A stretch of 64,000 nucleotides of DNA, from contig JADLAF010000110.1 in the NCBI GenBank assembly GCA_020848375.1, positions 17,649 through 81,648 of the forward strand, read 5' to 3'. The stretch comes from Ignavibacteriaceae bacterium (GTDB lineage: Bacteria; Bacteroidota; Ignavibacteria; Ignavibacteriales; Ignavibacteriaceae). The translations under genes and the position numbers were made by a program. This document shows, piece by piece, positions 1-10,472 of the stretch. Position 1 is the stretch's first letter. Every line of letters starts with the position of its first letter. The notes under the pieces were generated by a model. It was not told the DNA's origin, searched no databases, and saw only the letters and a list, made by a program, of their open reading frames with translations.

Positions 1-468
1 AGTTTCGGGCCGGGTTCCCTCATCTGTCATCTTTTCGAATGCCCGGTAAAACTCCGGTCGGCAGTCGGGGTACCCGCTGGCATCCTCATAAACCGCCCCG
101 ATGAAAATGGCATCAGCGCCAATTACCTCAGCCCAGCTTACACAAGCGCTCAGGATGTTAGCGTTACGGAAAGGGACATACGTGGCCGGAACTGATTTGT
201 TTCTCAGATCAGCTTTCTCAATCTTTTGGCTTGCATCAGTCAGAGAGGAGCCGCCAATCATCCGGAAATGGGTAAAATCAACTGAAAGCCGCAGTGAAAC
301 ATTGTAGAAATCAGCCAAGTCATTAAAGGCCTTCCGCTCTCGCGATTCGGTTCTCTGACCATAGTTGAAGTGCATAAAGGCGGGCTCATATTCCAGAGCT
401 GCAAAAGCCGCTGTTACACAGCTATCCATCCCTCCGCTTACAGCAATTACTGCTTTTTTTCTGCTCAT
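1..468 (-). CDS. queC: 7-cyano-7-deazaguanine synthase QueC (3' part cut off by window edge)
   Basis: Reverse-strand translation from ATG at 468: MSRKKAVIAVSGGMDSCVTAAFAALEYEPAFMHFNYGQRTESRERKAF... SGGMDS PP-loop and FNYGQR are typical of QueC. Absent from the ORF track because it runs off the edge. Confidence 0.88.
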   Translation of the reverse strand, partial: MSRKKAVIAVSGGMDSCVTAAFAALEYEPAFMHFNYGQRTESRERKAFNDLADFYNVSLRLSVDFTHFRMIGGSSLTDASQKIEKADLRNKSVPATYVPFRNANILSACVSWAEVIGADAIFIGAVYEDASGYPDCRPEFYRAFEKMTDEGTRPET

Positions 469-622
469 TTTCCTGTAATTAAAACCTTAAATGTACTGAA
501 TTTTAGGGAAAGTTTTCTTCCGGTTTGGGCGGGATCAGGGGCATTTAGTGATAAAAAAAGGTCTTTATGGCTGAACCATAAAGACCTTATAACCACAAGA
601 AAGGAGTGAGTGATTCTCTGTT

Positions 623-1324
623 TTAGTTAAAACGGAAGAAGTACCACTTCAGGGTGCCGGGGTCAGTGAATGACATCTGAAGAGTTGCGGCCCCTGAGCT
701 GCGTGCTGAAACCTTATTATAGATTTTATTCCAGCCGGAAGCGAAGTTCAGGTTATTAACCTGCCTTGTGACCATTATTTCGGTTGGTTCGTTAAAATCC
801 TGCGGACAGGTCTGAGAACCGTTAACAGTGGTTGCTTTATTCATATACACTATTTCAAGAATATAGTCATTAAGTTGGGGGACATAGATTCTAGCTGAAT
901 CATTTCGGAAGTCACGGCTGGTGCACTGGGCGTAACCGAACATTGAAGATCCATCCATGATCATAGCACCGCCTGTGCCGTAAACCATAACTCCGCTCGT
1001 GCTTGAAGTAAAGCTGCCTGTGCAGTGAGGGTCAATGCTGGTCAGTGAGTCAAGCAAAAATTCCATTGGGGCCATCAGATTAATCGTGAAGCTGCCGTCT
1101 GCTGCAATTGTACCAGTGCCGACCGCATCGAAGCTGGTTGGACCGTTATACTGCCCCATCATAATGGTTTTACCAGTACCGAAGGTCCATCCCTCAAGTT
1201 TGCCTGAAACACTGTTTACAGCAGTGCCGCCACCGCCTGCACCAGGTGTAGTGTCGTCTTCAGAACAGCCGGAAATAAATAGAATTGCGAAAAATAGTGA
1301 GAATAAGATTAACAACTTTTTCAT
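623..1324 (-). CDS. hypothetical lipoprotein
   Basis: MKKLLILFSLFFAILFISGCSEDD lipobox; internal ATG at 1324 preferred over 1360. Confidence 0.6.
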   Translation of the reverse strand: MKKLLILFSLFFAILFISGCSEDDTTPGAGGGGTAVNSVSGKLEGWTFGTGKTIMMGQYNGPTSFDAVGTGTIAADGSFTINLMAPMEFLLDSLTSIDPHCTGSFTSSTSGVMVYGTGGAMIMDGSSMFGYAQCTSRDFRNDSARIYVPQLNDYILEIVYMNKATTVNGSQTCPQDFNEPTEIMVTRQVNNLNFASGWNKIYNKVSARSSGAATLQMSFTDPGTLKWYFFRFN

Positions 1325-1498
1325 GTTGAACTCCAAGAATGTGTTTTGTGAGATATCCATAAATTTTCAGATATACAGACGAAAATTACATAAATATTGT
1401 ATAGGTTATCCTCTCCCGATAACAGGATGTGATATTCATTACAAGTATGATTTTTAGGCATAAAACTGTTATAACAGGTAATTCAGACCAGGAGGGGT

Positions 1499-3202
1499 TT
1501 GTATATGAGATATTCCACAGAAAAGGAATTATTTGTATTTTTCTGTTTTTTATTCAAATACGGAGCAGGTGTGGTTTACAGACTTTTTCTCTTTTTCGCG
1601 TTTTGCATTTTTCTGCATGGGCAGGAGTTTGACAAAAATGATATACTTCACGCACAGAAAATCATCGGGATAGAATTTACGGATGCTGAACGGGACTCTA
1701 TGCTGAATGACCTGAAAGACCAGATCAAGAACTATTCGGTGATCCGTCAGATGAATCTGAAGAATTCAGTGATGCCATCACTCCTTTTTAACCCGATTCC
1801 GGCAGGGTTTAAGATAAACACCCGGCCCGATGCGGTTTCCTTTTCTGATTATTCCGCTGCCAAACTGCCTGAGGACAAAAACCAGCTCGCCTGGATGACC
1901 ATAGGTGAACTTGCCCATCTGATAAAATCAAAACAAATTACCTCAGTTGAACTGACAAAATTTTTTATTGAACGGCTCAAAAAATATGACCCGGTGCTGC
2001 ATTGCGTTATCACCCTTACTGAAGAACGCGCAATGAAAGAAGCTGCCAGAGCAGATGATGAAATTTCAAGCGGTATATATAAGGGATTGCTTCATGGAAT
2101 TCCCTACGGTGTTAAGGATCTGCTCAGTACAGAAGATTACAAAACAACCTGGGGTGCTGAGCCATACACCGGGCAGATGTTTGGAGAGGATGCAACAGTA
2201 ATCAATCGGCTTGAAGAGGCCGGCGCAATATTAACAGCAAAGATGACCATGGGTGCACTTGCGTGGGGTGATGTATGGTTCGGAGGCAGGACACGAAATC
2301 CATGGGATACCGCAAGCGGCTCAAGCGGGTCATCGGCTGGCTCTGCTTCATCGGTTGCAGCCGGGCTGCTTCCTTTTGCAATAGGTACTGAAACATACGG
2401 CTCAATTGTTTCCCCCTCTACCATTTGCGGTACAACGGGACTGAGACCTACTTACGGCAGAGTTAGCCGTTACGGTGCCATGGCGCTCTCCTGGTCAATG
2501 GATAAGATTGGCCCGATCACAAGAGGAGTTGAAGACCTGGCAATAGTGTTTAATGCTATATACGGACAAGATGATTTAGATCCTACGGTATATGATTATC
2601 CATTTTCGTACTCTCCTGATGCTGATGTAAAATCAATAAGAGTGGGTTATCTGAAAAGTGACCTTGAAAAAAATTATCCGTTTAAGAAATATGATTCGCT
2701 GGTATTGATGCAGCTCAGAGATGCGGGGATAGAGCTCATTCCAATCGAGCTGCCTGAGTTCCCCATTGGTGATATATCACTTATGCTTTCAGCCGAAGCC
2801 GCTGCAGCGTTTGATGAACTGACCCTTTCTGACCGGGATGATATGCTTACACGTCAGATAAAAAATGCCTGGCCAAATGTTTTCCGTTCGGCGCGGTTCA
2901 TCCCCGCTGTGGAATATATAAACGCAAGCCGTGCACGGACGATTCTGATACAAAAAATGCACGAGGCAGTTAAAGATATTGATGTATATATTGCACCCTC
3001 GTGGCAGGGGAGAAATCTCCTGCTTACCAACATGACCGGACATCCTTCAATAGTAGTGCCAACCGGATTCAGTGATAGTGGCACACCGGTGAGCATTACC
3101 TTTTGTGCAGGGTTGTTTCAGGAAGGGCAGCTCCTTCAGTTCGCAAAATTCTGGCAGGATATGAATGACCATCATAAGAAACATCCTGAGATGTTTAAGT
3201 GA
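1499..3202 (+). CDS. amidase (amidase signature / GatA-like family), probably exported
   Basis: GVKDLL Lys and GSSGSSAGSASSVAAG Ser-cis-Ser-Lys signature; hydrophobic N-terminus VVYRLFLFFAFCIFLHGQ. A GTG at 1571 preceded by GGAG may be the true start. Confidence 0.85.
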   Translation: MYMRYSTEKELFVFFCFLFKYGAGVVYRLFLFFAFCIFLHGQEFDKNDILHAQKIIGIEFTDAERDSMLNDLKDQIKNYSVIRQMNLKNSVMPSLLFNPIPAGFKINTRPDAVSFSDYSAAKLPEDKNQLAWMTIGELAHLIKSKQITSVELTKFFIERLKKYDPVLHCVITLTEERAMKEAARADDEISSGIYKGLLHGIPYGVKDLLSTEDYKTTWGAEPYTGQMFGEDATVINRLEEAGAILTAKMTMGALAWGDVWFGGRTRNPWDTASGSSGSSAGSASSVAAGLLPFAIGTETYGSIVSPSTICGTTGLRPTYGRVSRYGAMALSWSMDKIGPITRGVEDLAIVFNAIYGQDDLDPTVYDYPFSYSPDADVKSIRVGYLKSDLEKNYPFKKYDSLVLMQLRDAGIELIPIELPEFPIGDISLMLSAEAAAAFDELTLSDRDDMLTRQIKNAWPNVFRSARFIPAVEYINASRARTILIQKMHEAVKDIDVYIAPSWQGRNLLLTNMTGHPSIVVPTGFSDSGTPVSITFCAGLFQEGQLLQFAKFWQDMNDHHKKHPEMFK

Positions 3203-3268
3203 GGTGAGTGGCGGCAGCTTTACATTTTGCATCCACTCTGGTCAGTAACAATGGTGTGTGTTACAACT

Positions 3269-3346
3269 GTAGCGACACGCCGCGGCGTGTCGCTACGAAG
3301 CAGGAAAATCCTTAATGGCGACACGCCGAGGTGTGTCCCAACGAAG
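3269..3346. repeat. Short palindromic repeat: perfect 28-bp palindrome plus a degenerate second copy
   Basis: gtagcgacacgccg|cggcgtgtcgctac (3269-3296) is a perfect palindrome; ggcgacacgccgaggtgtgtcccaacgaag (3317-3346) is a degenerate second copy. Confidence 0.85.
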
Positions 3347-3509
3347 TTTGTAATCTGGTTCAGGAGTGGGGTAAATACCTTTCGAGCGGTCAATTTCGGT
3401 TGCTGCACCCTGATTTTTTGTTCGTTTTTGGACTAATTTCATCTTTTTCGACTAATTTCCCCCCATTTCCTCATTTCCACCCCTCCAAAAGGAACTATTT
3501 AATTCAATC

Positions 3510-3540
3510 TTGACTTTTTTGTATAGATTACCTAAGTTTG
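3510..3540 (+). promoter_or_regulatory. Bacteroidetes-type promoter upstream of sufB
   Basis: TTG (3510-3512) - 20 nt - TAAGTTTG (3533-3540), matching the TTG/TAnnTTTG promoter layout. Confidence 0.55.
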
Positions 3541-3573
3541 TATTATAAAAATGGAAAAGTCAGAGAAAAACGA

Positions 3574-5022
3574 ATGAGTTCTACCGAAGTTAACGAGATT
3601 GAAGAATTAGCGAATCAAGAGTATAAATACGGATTCGTTACTGATGTCGAGACCGACGAAGCACCAAAAGGGCTGAATGAGGACATTATCCGCCTCATTT
3701 CTTCCAAAAAGCAGGAGCCGGAGTGGATGCTTGAGTGGCGCCTGAAGGCCTTCCGTCAGTGGCTCACCATGAAAGAACCGAAATGGCCAAATGTGGAGTA
3801 TCCGCCGGTTGATTTTCAGGATATTATCTATTACTCAGCCCCGAAGACCATTAAAAAATTGAATAGTCTTGATGAAGTTGACCCGGAGATTCTGGCAACC
3901 TTTAACAAATTAGGCATTCCCATCGAGGAGCAGAAAGCCCTTGCCGGGGTAGCAGTGGACGCAGTGTTTGACAGTGTTTCGGTTGCAACAACCTACAAAG
4001 AAAAGCTGAAAGAAATGGGAATCATCTTTGGTTCTATTTCTGAAGCGATCAGGGAACATCCAGATCTTTTAAAAAAGTATATCGGCTCTGTTGTTCCCCC
4101 AACAGATAATTATTATGCAGCGCTCAACAGTGCTGTTTTCACGGATGGTTCATTTGCATACATCCCTAAGGGTGTGCGCTGTCCTATGGAACTGAGCACA
4201 TACTTCCGGATTAACGCGAGCAATACTGGTCAGTTTGAAAGAACCCTGATCGTTGCAGAAGAGGGAAGTTATGTAAGCTACCTGGAGGGATGCACCGCCC
4301 CGCAGAGAGATGAGAATCAGCTTCACGCTGCCGTGGTTGAGCTGGTGGCTCTTGATAATGCAGAAATTAAATACTCAACCATCCAGAACTGGTACGCCGG
4401 TGATAAGGAGGGTAAAGGGGGTATATACAACTTTGTAACCAAACGAGGTCTCTGCAAAGGTGTTAACTCAAAAATCTCCTGGACCCAGGTTGAAACTGGT
4501 TCGGCTATCACCTGGAAGTATCCAAGCTGCGTGCTGCAGGGGGATAACTCAACCGGCGAATTTTACTCTGTTGCAGTTACCAATAACCTCCAGCAGGCAG
4601 ATACTGGTACAAAGATGATCCATCTTGGTAACAATACCAAAAGTACTATTGTGTCAAAAGGTATATCAGCCGGAAGAAGCAATAATACCTATCGCGGACT
4701 TGTCCGAGTCGGCAAAAAAGCAAAAAGCGCAAGAAACTACTCTCAGTGCGATTCATTGCTTATTGGCGACCGGTGCGGAGCGCATACCTTCCCCTATCTT
4801 GAAATTAATAATCCGACCGCAACTGTTGAGCATGAAGCAACCACTTCAAAAATTGGCGAAGATCAGATTTTTTATCTGAATCAGAGAGGTCTTTCAAATG
4901 AAGATGCTGTGAACATGATTGTGAACGGTTATTGTAAGGAAGTGTTCAGAGAACTGCCGATGGAATTTGCCGTTGAAGCACAAAAGCTCCTCAGTGTAAG
5001 TCTCGAAGGCAGTGTAGGTTAA
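3574..5022 (+). CDS. sufB: Fe-S cluster assembly protein SufB
   Basis: Full-length SufB sequence ([33 protein letters not shown]); followed by sufC and sufD. Start chosen at internal ATG 3574. Confidence 0.95.
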   Translation: MSSTEVNEIEELANQEYKYGFVTDVETDEAPKGLNEDIIRLISSKKQEPEWMLEWRLKAFRQWLTMKEPKWPNVEYPPVDFQDIIYYSAPKTIKKLNSLDEVDPEILATFNKLGIPIEEQKALAGVAVDAVFDSVSVATTYKEKLKEMGIIFGSISEAIREHPDLLKKYIGSVVPPTDNYYAALNSAVFTDGSFAYIPKGVRCPMELSTYFRINASNTGQFERTLIVAEEGSYVSYLEGCTAPQRDENQLHAAVVELVALDNAEIKYSTIQNWYAGDKEGKGGIYNFVTKRGLCKGVNSKISWTQVETGSAITWKYPSCVLQGDNSTGEFYSVAVTNNLQQADTGTKMIHLGNNTKSTIVSKGISAGRSNNTYRGLVRVGKKAKSARNYSQCDSLLIGDRCGAHTFPYLEINNPTATVEHEATTSKIGEDQIFYLNQRGLSNEDAVNMIVNGYCKEVFRELPMEFAVEAQKLLSVSLEGSVG

Positions 5023-5051
5023 CAGATATTTTGAAAAATAAGGAAAACACA

Positions 5052-5816
5052 ATGATTGAAATTAGAAACCTCAGAGTAAACATAGAGGGTAAAGAGATAT
5101 TAAAAGGCATTAACCTGAAAATTAATAAAGGTGAAGTGCATGCTATCATGGGGCCAAACGGTTCCGGTAAAAGCACCCTGGCTTCAGTTCTGGCCGGCAG
5201 GAAAGAATATGAAGTTACCGAGGGGGAAGTGATCTTCAATGGAAAAAATCTGCTTGAGCTTTCTCCTGAGGACAGAGCAAGAGAGGGTGTGTTTCTTGCA
5301 TTCCAGTATCCGGTTGAGATTCCCGGTGTTTCAAATACCAATTTGCTGAAGAATGCACTGAACGAAATTAAAAAATACCGCGGGGAAGTTCCTCTTGATG
5401 CAGTTGAGTTCCTTGCTCACATCAAGAAAAAAATGGCGCTTGTTGAACTGAAGCAGGATCTACTCAGCCGTTCAGTGAACGAAGGATTCTCCGGCGGTGA
5501 GAAAAAGAGAAATGAAATTTTCCAGATGGCGGTGCTTGAGCCGAAGCTGGGTATTCTTGATGAAACTGACTCGGGGCTAGATATAGACGCACTCCGCATT
5601 GTGGCGACCGGAGTTAACACGTTGAAGTCAACCGAGAATTCATTCATCGTTGTAACCCATTATCAGCGCCTGCTTAATTATATCGTACCTGATTTTGTTC
5701 ACGTGCTATATCAGGGACGCATTATTAAATCAGGGAATAAAGACCTGGCACTTGAACTGGAAGACAAAGGATATGACTGGGTGAAAGATCATATCAATGA
5801 ATTCGTGATGGCTTAA
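5052..5816 (+). CDS. sufC: Fe-S cluster assembly ATPase SufC
   Basis: Walker A GPNGSGKST, FSGGEKKRNEI signature, ILDETDSGLDIDAL. Confidence 0.96.
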   Translation: MIEIRNLRVNIEGKEILKGINLKINKGEVHAIMGPNGSGKSTLASVLAGRKEYEVTEGEVIFNGKNLLELSPEDRAREGVFLAFQYPVEIPGVSNTNLLKNALNEIKKYRGEVPLDAVEFLAHIKKKMALVELKQDLLSRSVNEGFSGGEKKRNEIFQMAVLEPKLGILDETDSGLDIDALRIVATGVNTLKSTENSFIVVTHYQRLLNYIVPDFVHVLYQGRIIKSGNKDLALELEDKGYDWVKDHINEFVMA

Positions 5817-5833
5817 GAGGATAACTGATATAT

Positions 5834-7141
5834 ATGGAAAAGACAGATTTTAAGGAGCTGCTTAAAACCAGCTTTCTGACCGCCGAGGTCGGGATGAACG
5901 GCGAGCGCATGTCAGAATTTCATCAGATTCGCAAGGCGGCGCTTGAAGATTTTCTTTCTCTGCGAGTTCCGACCGTTAAGGATGAAGAGTGGAAGTACAC
6001 TAACATTACCCCCATCACAGGAAAAAAATTCACCACTGACCTGCCAGCCGCTTCAGCGGGTATTGCGGAACTGCAGAAGTTTTTCTTTAATATTGATAAA
6101 TATCTGAATATCGTTTTTGTCAACGGGCGTCTCAACCATGAACTCTCAGGCGACCTTGCATCGCTTGAAGGTGTTACCATCTCTACTATTAAAGAGGCAT
6201 TTGTAGCGAAGAACCCTGCAGCAGAGAGATATTATAACAAAACTGCTGAACTGAAGGGGAACATCTTTGCTGCTTTGAATACTTCTTTTGTAGCTGAGGG
6301 GCTCTTTATACATATTGGAAAAAATGTTGCTGCGGAAAAACCTTTAAGGATTATTTACGTTCAGAAGAATGCGGAAAATCTGATGGTCAGCCCGCGCAAT
6401 CTGATCGTTGCTGAAAAGGGTGCAACCCTTGATCTCATTGAGTCTTACTCAGGTCTTGATCAGACATCTTCTCTCACCAATGCAGTTACTGAGATATATG
6501 CATCTGAAAATGCGCAGGTAAATCATATAATTGTTCAGGAAGAGAATCACAATTCTTATTACATCAATAATATTGAAATTACCCAGGAGGGGAATTCAAA
6601 TTACAAATCGTTAAATATCGCGCTCGGTTCAGCCATCGGCCGGACGAATATGAGCACCCGCTTTACCGGACAGAACTCTGAGGCAACACTGAACGGTCTT
6701 TTTATAGCCGGCGGAACTCAGCTTATTGACAATCATACCATGATTGACCATGCTGTGCCACATTGTCAGAGTCATGAGTTATATAAAGGAGTGCTCGGCG
6801 GAAAGTCCCGCGGAGTTTTTAACGGCAAGGTAATGGTTCGTCAGGATGCTCAGAAGACAAACGCAATTCAGGAGAACAAAACCATTCTGCTTAGTGAAGA
6901 AGCACTAATTGATACCAAACCGCAGCTCGAGATTTTTGCAGATGATGTAAAGTGCACTCATGGCGCAACAGTTGGTCAGCTTAGTGAGGAGTCGCTTTTT
7001 TATCTGAAAGCCCGCGGTATCGGAGATCAGCTTGCGCGTTCAATTCTTATTAACGCATTCGCGGATGATCTGGTGAACCGGATCAAATTAGAAGATATGC
7101 GGAATTATCTTGAAGCTAAAATTTCAGCAAGGTTATCGTAA
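5834..7141 (+). CDS. sufD: Fe-S cluster assembly protein SufD
   Basis: DVKCTHGATVGQLSEESLFYLKARGI C-terminal SufD motif; operon position. Confidence 0.94.
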   Translation: MEKTDFKELLKTSFLTAEVGMNGERMSEFHQIRKAALEDFLSLRVPTVKDEEWKYTNITPITGKKFTTDLPAASAGIAELQKFFFNIDKYLNIVFVNGRLNHELSGDLASLEGVTISTIKEAFVAKNPAAERYYNKTAELKGNIFAALNTSFVAEGLFIHIGKNVAAEKPLRIIYVQKNAENLMVSPRNLIVAEKGATLDLIESYSGLDQTSSLTNAVTEIYASENAQVNHIIVQEENHNSYYINNIEITQEGNSNYKSLNIALGSAIGRTNMSTRFTGQNSEATLNGLFIAGGTQLIDNHTMIDHAVPHCQSHELYKGVLGGKSRGVFNGKVMVRQDAQKTNAIQENKTILLSEEALIDTKPQLEIFADDVKCTHGATVGQLSEESLFYLKARGIGDQLARSILINAFADDLVNRIKLEDMRNYLEAKISARLS

Positions 7142-7143
7142 CT

Positions 7144-8415
7144 ATGTCTTCTGCTAAAGCGGCTGGTTCAGCCCCAGGTAAAGAAGTTTCCACATCTGCC
7201 TTTAATGTGCACGAAATCAGAAAAGACTTCCCGATTCTTCATACCGAAGTTCACGGTAAGCCCCTTGTCTATCTTGACAACGCAGCTTCTACTCAGAAGC
7301 CGCAGTGTGTAATAGATAAAGTGGCTGAATATTATTCAGCCACGAACGCAAACATTCATCGCGGTGTGCATCTCCTGAGCCAGAAGGCGACCCTTGAGTA
7401 TGAGGGAGTGCGTGAAAAGCTGGCTGCTTATCTCAATGCATCCTCCTCAAAAGAGATTATCTTTACCAGAGGTACCACAGAAGCGATAAATCTGGTGGCT
7501 TATTCCTACGGCAGGAAATATATACATGAGGGGGATGAGATCATCATCTCGTATCTCGAACATCATTCAAACATTGTCCCATGGCAGATGTTGTGTGAAG
7601 AGAAAAAAGCGGTGTTGAAAGTTATCAGGATGGATGACAATGGGGACCTTGATATGGATCACTTTCATTCTCTTCTTTCAGAGAAGACTAAGTTTATTTC
7701 TGTTGTGCATGTTTCAAATGCACTGGGTACGGTTAACCCCGTTGAGGAAATTATAAGAGCAGCAAAAGAACGGGGGATACCGGTTCTTGTTGACGGTGCT
7801 CAGTCCGTGCAGCATCAGCATATTGACGTCCGCGCTCTCGGATGCGATTTCTTTGTCTTTTCAGCGCATAAGCTTTATGCCCCGACCGGGGTTGGTGTTC
7901 TTTACGGCAGAAAGGAATTGCTTGAGAAGATGCCGCCATATCAGGGAGGCGGAGATATGATTGCTTCTGTTTCCTTTGAAAAGACGACCTATAATGAACT
8001 TCCTTATAAGTTTGAAGCCGGAACCCCGAATATCGAGGGCGTGATCGGGCTGGGTCCGGCTTTAGACTATATACAGAAGCTCGGTTTTGATGCGATTCAG
8101 AACTACGAAAATGATTTGCTTGTATATACCGGAAAGATTTTACGGGGTACGCCCGGGGTAAAACTGCTTGGTGAACCAAAAGTGCGCAGCAGTGTTTATT
8201 CATTCCAGCTTGAAGGCATTCATCCTCATGATACCGGCACCATCCTTGATCTTGAGGGAGTTGCAATACGCACCGGGCACCACTGTGCACAGCCAGTAAT
8301 GAAACGGCTCGGTGTTCCGGCAACTGCACGCGTTTCGATTAGTTTTTATAACACAAAAGAAGAGATAGATTACTTTGCACTTTCTCTTCAAAAGGTATTT
8401 GAGGTATTTAAGTAA
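7144..8415 (+). CDS. sufS: cysteine desulfurase SufS
   Basis: YLDNAASTQKP, SAHKLYAPTGVGVLYG PLP-Lys motif, RTGHHCAQP active-site Cys. Confidence 0.96.
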   Translation: MSSAKAAGSAPGKEVSTSAFNVHEIRKDFPILHTEVHGKPLVYLDNAASTQKPQCVIDKVAEYYSATNANIHRGVHLLSQKATLEYEGVREKLAAYLNASSSKEIIFTRGTTEAINLVAYSYGRKYIHEGDEIIISYLEHHSNIVPWQMLCEEKKAVLKVIRMDDNGDLDMDHFHSLLSEKTKFISVVHVSNALGTVNPVEEIIRAAKERGIPVLVDGAQSVQHQHIDVRALGCDFFVFSAHKLYAPTGVGVLYGRKELLEKMPPYQGGGDMIASVSFEKTTYNELPYKFEAGTPNIEGVIGLGPALDYIQKLGFDAIQNYENDLLVYTGKILRGTPGVKLLGEPKVRSSVYSFQLEGIHPHDTGTILDLEGVAIRTGHHCAQPVMKRLGVPATARVSISFYNTKEEIDYFALSLQKVFEVFK

Positions 8416-8870
8416 TGAACCCCGAACTCAGGGAACTCTATCAGCAGGTAATACTGGACCATTATAAAGATCCGCGTAATTATAAAGTAATGGAGCCCCA
8501 CACGCATCATGCAGAAGGGCATAACCCACTCTGCGGTGACCAGGTTGAAATATTCCTAAAGGTTGAAGACAACGTAATTAAGGATATATCATTTCAGGGC
8601 AATGGCTGTGCAATTTCTAAATCATCGGCCTCTCTGATGACAGCATTTGTGAAAGGCAGAACTGTTGAAGATGTTCAAAAAGATTTTGACCATTTTCACG
8701 CCCTTGTTATGGGAGGTGAAATAAGTGATGAAGACCGCGAACAGCTTGGCAAACTTGCTGTGCTTGAGGGGGTTAAGGAATTTCCCATGAGAGTTAAATG
8801 TGCTTCACTTGCATGGCACACTCTTATTGCAGCAATAAAAAACGAACATGAAAAAGTCATAACTGAATAA
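8415..8870 (+). CDS. sufU: SufU/NifU-type Fe-S scaffold or sulfur transferase
   Basis: HNPLCGDQVEIFL, GNGCAISKSSASLM, RVKCASLAWHTL Cys motifs. Confidence 0.93.
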   Translation: MNPELRELYQQVILDHYKDPRNYKVMEPHTHHAEGHNPLCGDQVEIFLKVEDNVIKDISFQGNGCAISKSSASLMTAFVKGRTVEDVQKDFDHFHALVMGGEISDEDREQLGKLAVLEGVKEFPMRVKCASLAWHTLIAAIKNEHEKVITE

Positions 8871-8872
8871 CA

Positions 8873-9190
8873 ATGAGTGACGAAACAGAAATCCTGAAAG
8901 ACAAAGTAATAGCAGTTCTTAAAAGCTGTTACGATCCTGAAATTCCGGTTGATATATGGGAGCTTGGTCTTATTTATCAGCTCCGTTTTGATGAGGATAA
9001 AAAATTAACGGTCATTATGACCCTTACCTCACCGATGTGCCCGGTAGCTGAGTCACTTCCTAAAGAAGTTGAAAGCAAACTGAGAACCATTGAGGAGATA
9101 ACCGATGTTAAAATTGAAATAACCTGGAGCCCGCCCTGGTCAAAAGATATGATGAGTGAGGTTGCTATGGTTGAACTCGGATTTCTCTGA
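8873..9190 (+). CDS. SufT-like DUF59/MIP18-family protein
   Basis: CYDPEIPVDIWELGLIY...TSPMCPVAESLP DUF59 signature. Confidence 0.9.
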   Translation: MSDETEILKDKVIAVLKSCYDPEIPVDIWELGLIYQLRFDEDKKLTVIMTLTSPMCPVAESLPKEVESKLRTIEEITDVKIEITWSPPWSKDMMSEVAMVELGFL

Positions 9191-9287
9191 GAGAGAATAT
9201 GATATCTTTCCGCAATAGTACCAGCGAGTGAGATAAACCTAAATAGTGTATATATACAATAATGATCCTAAAAAGAAGGAATAATCT

Positions 9288-9818
9288 ATGCTAAACGTTA
9301 TGAAAAGACCTCCAATGTACGATGAAGAATCAGTTCAGCCCATGCGCGATGAACTGACCGCGGTCGGGATCCAGGAGCTTCGCACTCCGGAAGAGGTCGA
9401 AAAAGCCATTAAAGTGAATGATGATAAAACTGTTCTGGTCTTCATCAATTCGGTTTGCGGATGCGCTGCCGGCGGAGCAAGGCCGGGAGTCTCCCTGGCT
9501 CTTCAGAATGGAGTTATCCCAGACCGCCTCACTACCGTTTTCGCCGGACAGGATCGAGACGCAGTTGATCTGGTGAGAAGCTATATTGCAGCCCCTCCCT
9601 CATCACCCAGCATGGCAATTTTCAAGAATGGTGTGCCGGTTTACTTCATGCCGAGATATGAAATTGAAGGTTATACTTTTCAGCAGATTGCTGAAAAGCT
9701 GACAGCCGCATTTGCAGAACACTGCACCGGTAAGGGCCCTTCGGTAAGTCCGGAACATTACGCAGCCGTTCATCACGCAAAGATGTGCGGTTCAAAAATT
9801 CCGATGTTCAAAGGATAA
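9288..9818 (+). CDS. BrxA/BrxB family bacilliredoxin (YphP/YqiW)
   Basis: VFINSVCGCAAGGARPGV CGC motif and family-wide similarity. Confidence 0.9.
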   Translation: MLNVMKRPPMYDEESVQPMRDELTAVGIQELRTPEEVEKAIKVNDDKTVLVFINSVCGCAAGGARPGVSLALQNGVIPDRLTTVFAGQDRDAVDLVRSYIAAPPSSPSMAIFKNGVPVYFMPRYEIEGYTFQQIAEKLTAAFAEHCTGKGPSVSPEHYAAVHHAKMCGSKIPMFKG

Positions 9819-9900
9819 GTAGTAATTAGGAATGAGTAATTAGTAATTCAATGTACAATTAACAGTGTACGTTGACTGAAAATGGTTAATTCTGCCAAAA

Positions 9901-9958
9901 TCTGCGTGATCAGCGGGAAACAGTTTCTCACGCAGATTTCGCAGATGACCGCAGATGC
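9901..9958. repeat. Dispersed 'tctgcg...cgcagattncgcagat' repeat, copy 1
   Basis: tctgcgtgatcagcgggaaacagtttctcacgcagatttcgcagatgaccgcagat; related copies at 58711-58895. Confidence 0.6.
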
Positions 9959-9983
9959 AATTTTTACGAAACATAATTAAACA

Positions 9984-10472
9984 ATGAAATTCAGCTCCCA
10001 GGAAGAATACGGATTGCGATGCCTTCTGCGCATTGCGAAAAACAAGTCTGAAGACGGCATGACGATACCGGAGATCAGCACCGCTGAGCGCCTCTCACAG
10101 GCGCATACGGGCAAACTGCTCAGAATCCTCCGGCTTGGCGGCTTCATCGAGAGCTCCCGCGGCTCCTCGGGCGGTTACCGCCTCACACGTCCACCAGAAG
10201 AAATCAATGTAGGGGATGTTCTTTCGGTACTTGGAGGTAGGTTTTTTGAATCATCCTTCTGTGCGGATTACACTGGTAATGAGTCAATTTGTACTCATAC
10301 CATTGACTGCTCAATCCGTTCTCTCTGGAGAGCGGTTCAAACCGCGGTTGATTCTATCCTTTCAAAGACTACTCTGGCTGATATGCTTGGTAAAGAGGAG
10401 GAAACAGCCAGCTTTGTCTATGCTCTGCTTGAGGACGAGCAGCCCGCTGACAAACAGGAAAATCCGGTTTAG
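9984..10472 (+). CDS. Rrf2 family transcriptional regulator
   Basis: MKFSSQEEYGLRCLLRIA...GGYRLTRPPEEINVGDVL; downstream of the suf cluster. Confidence 0.92.
   Translation: MKFSSQEEYGLRCLLRIAKNKSEDGMTIPEISTAERLSQAHTGKLLRILRLGGFIESSRGSSGGYRLTRPPEEINVGDVLSVLGGRFFESSFCADYTGNESICTHTIDCSIRSLWRAVQTAVDSILSKTTLADMLGKEEETASFVYALLEDEQPADKQENPV

Noticed and set aside
1035-1457. 140-aa + strand ORF
   Set aside because: Antisense to the lipoprotein gene and extends into intergenic DNA; no RBS or domain.
7751-8329. 192-aa minus-strand ORF
   Set aside because: Antisense to the clearly coding sufS; no family-like sequence.
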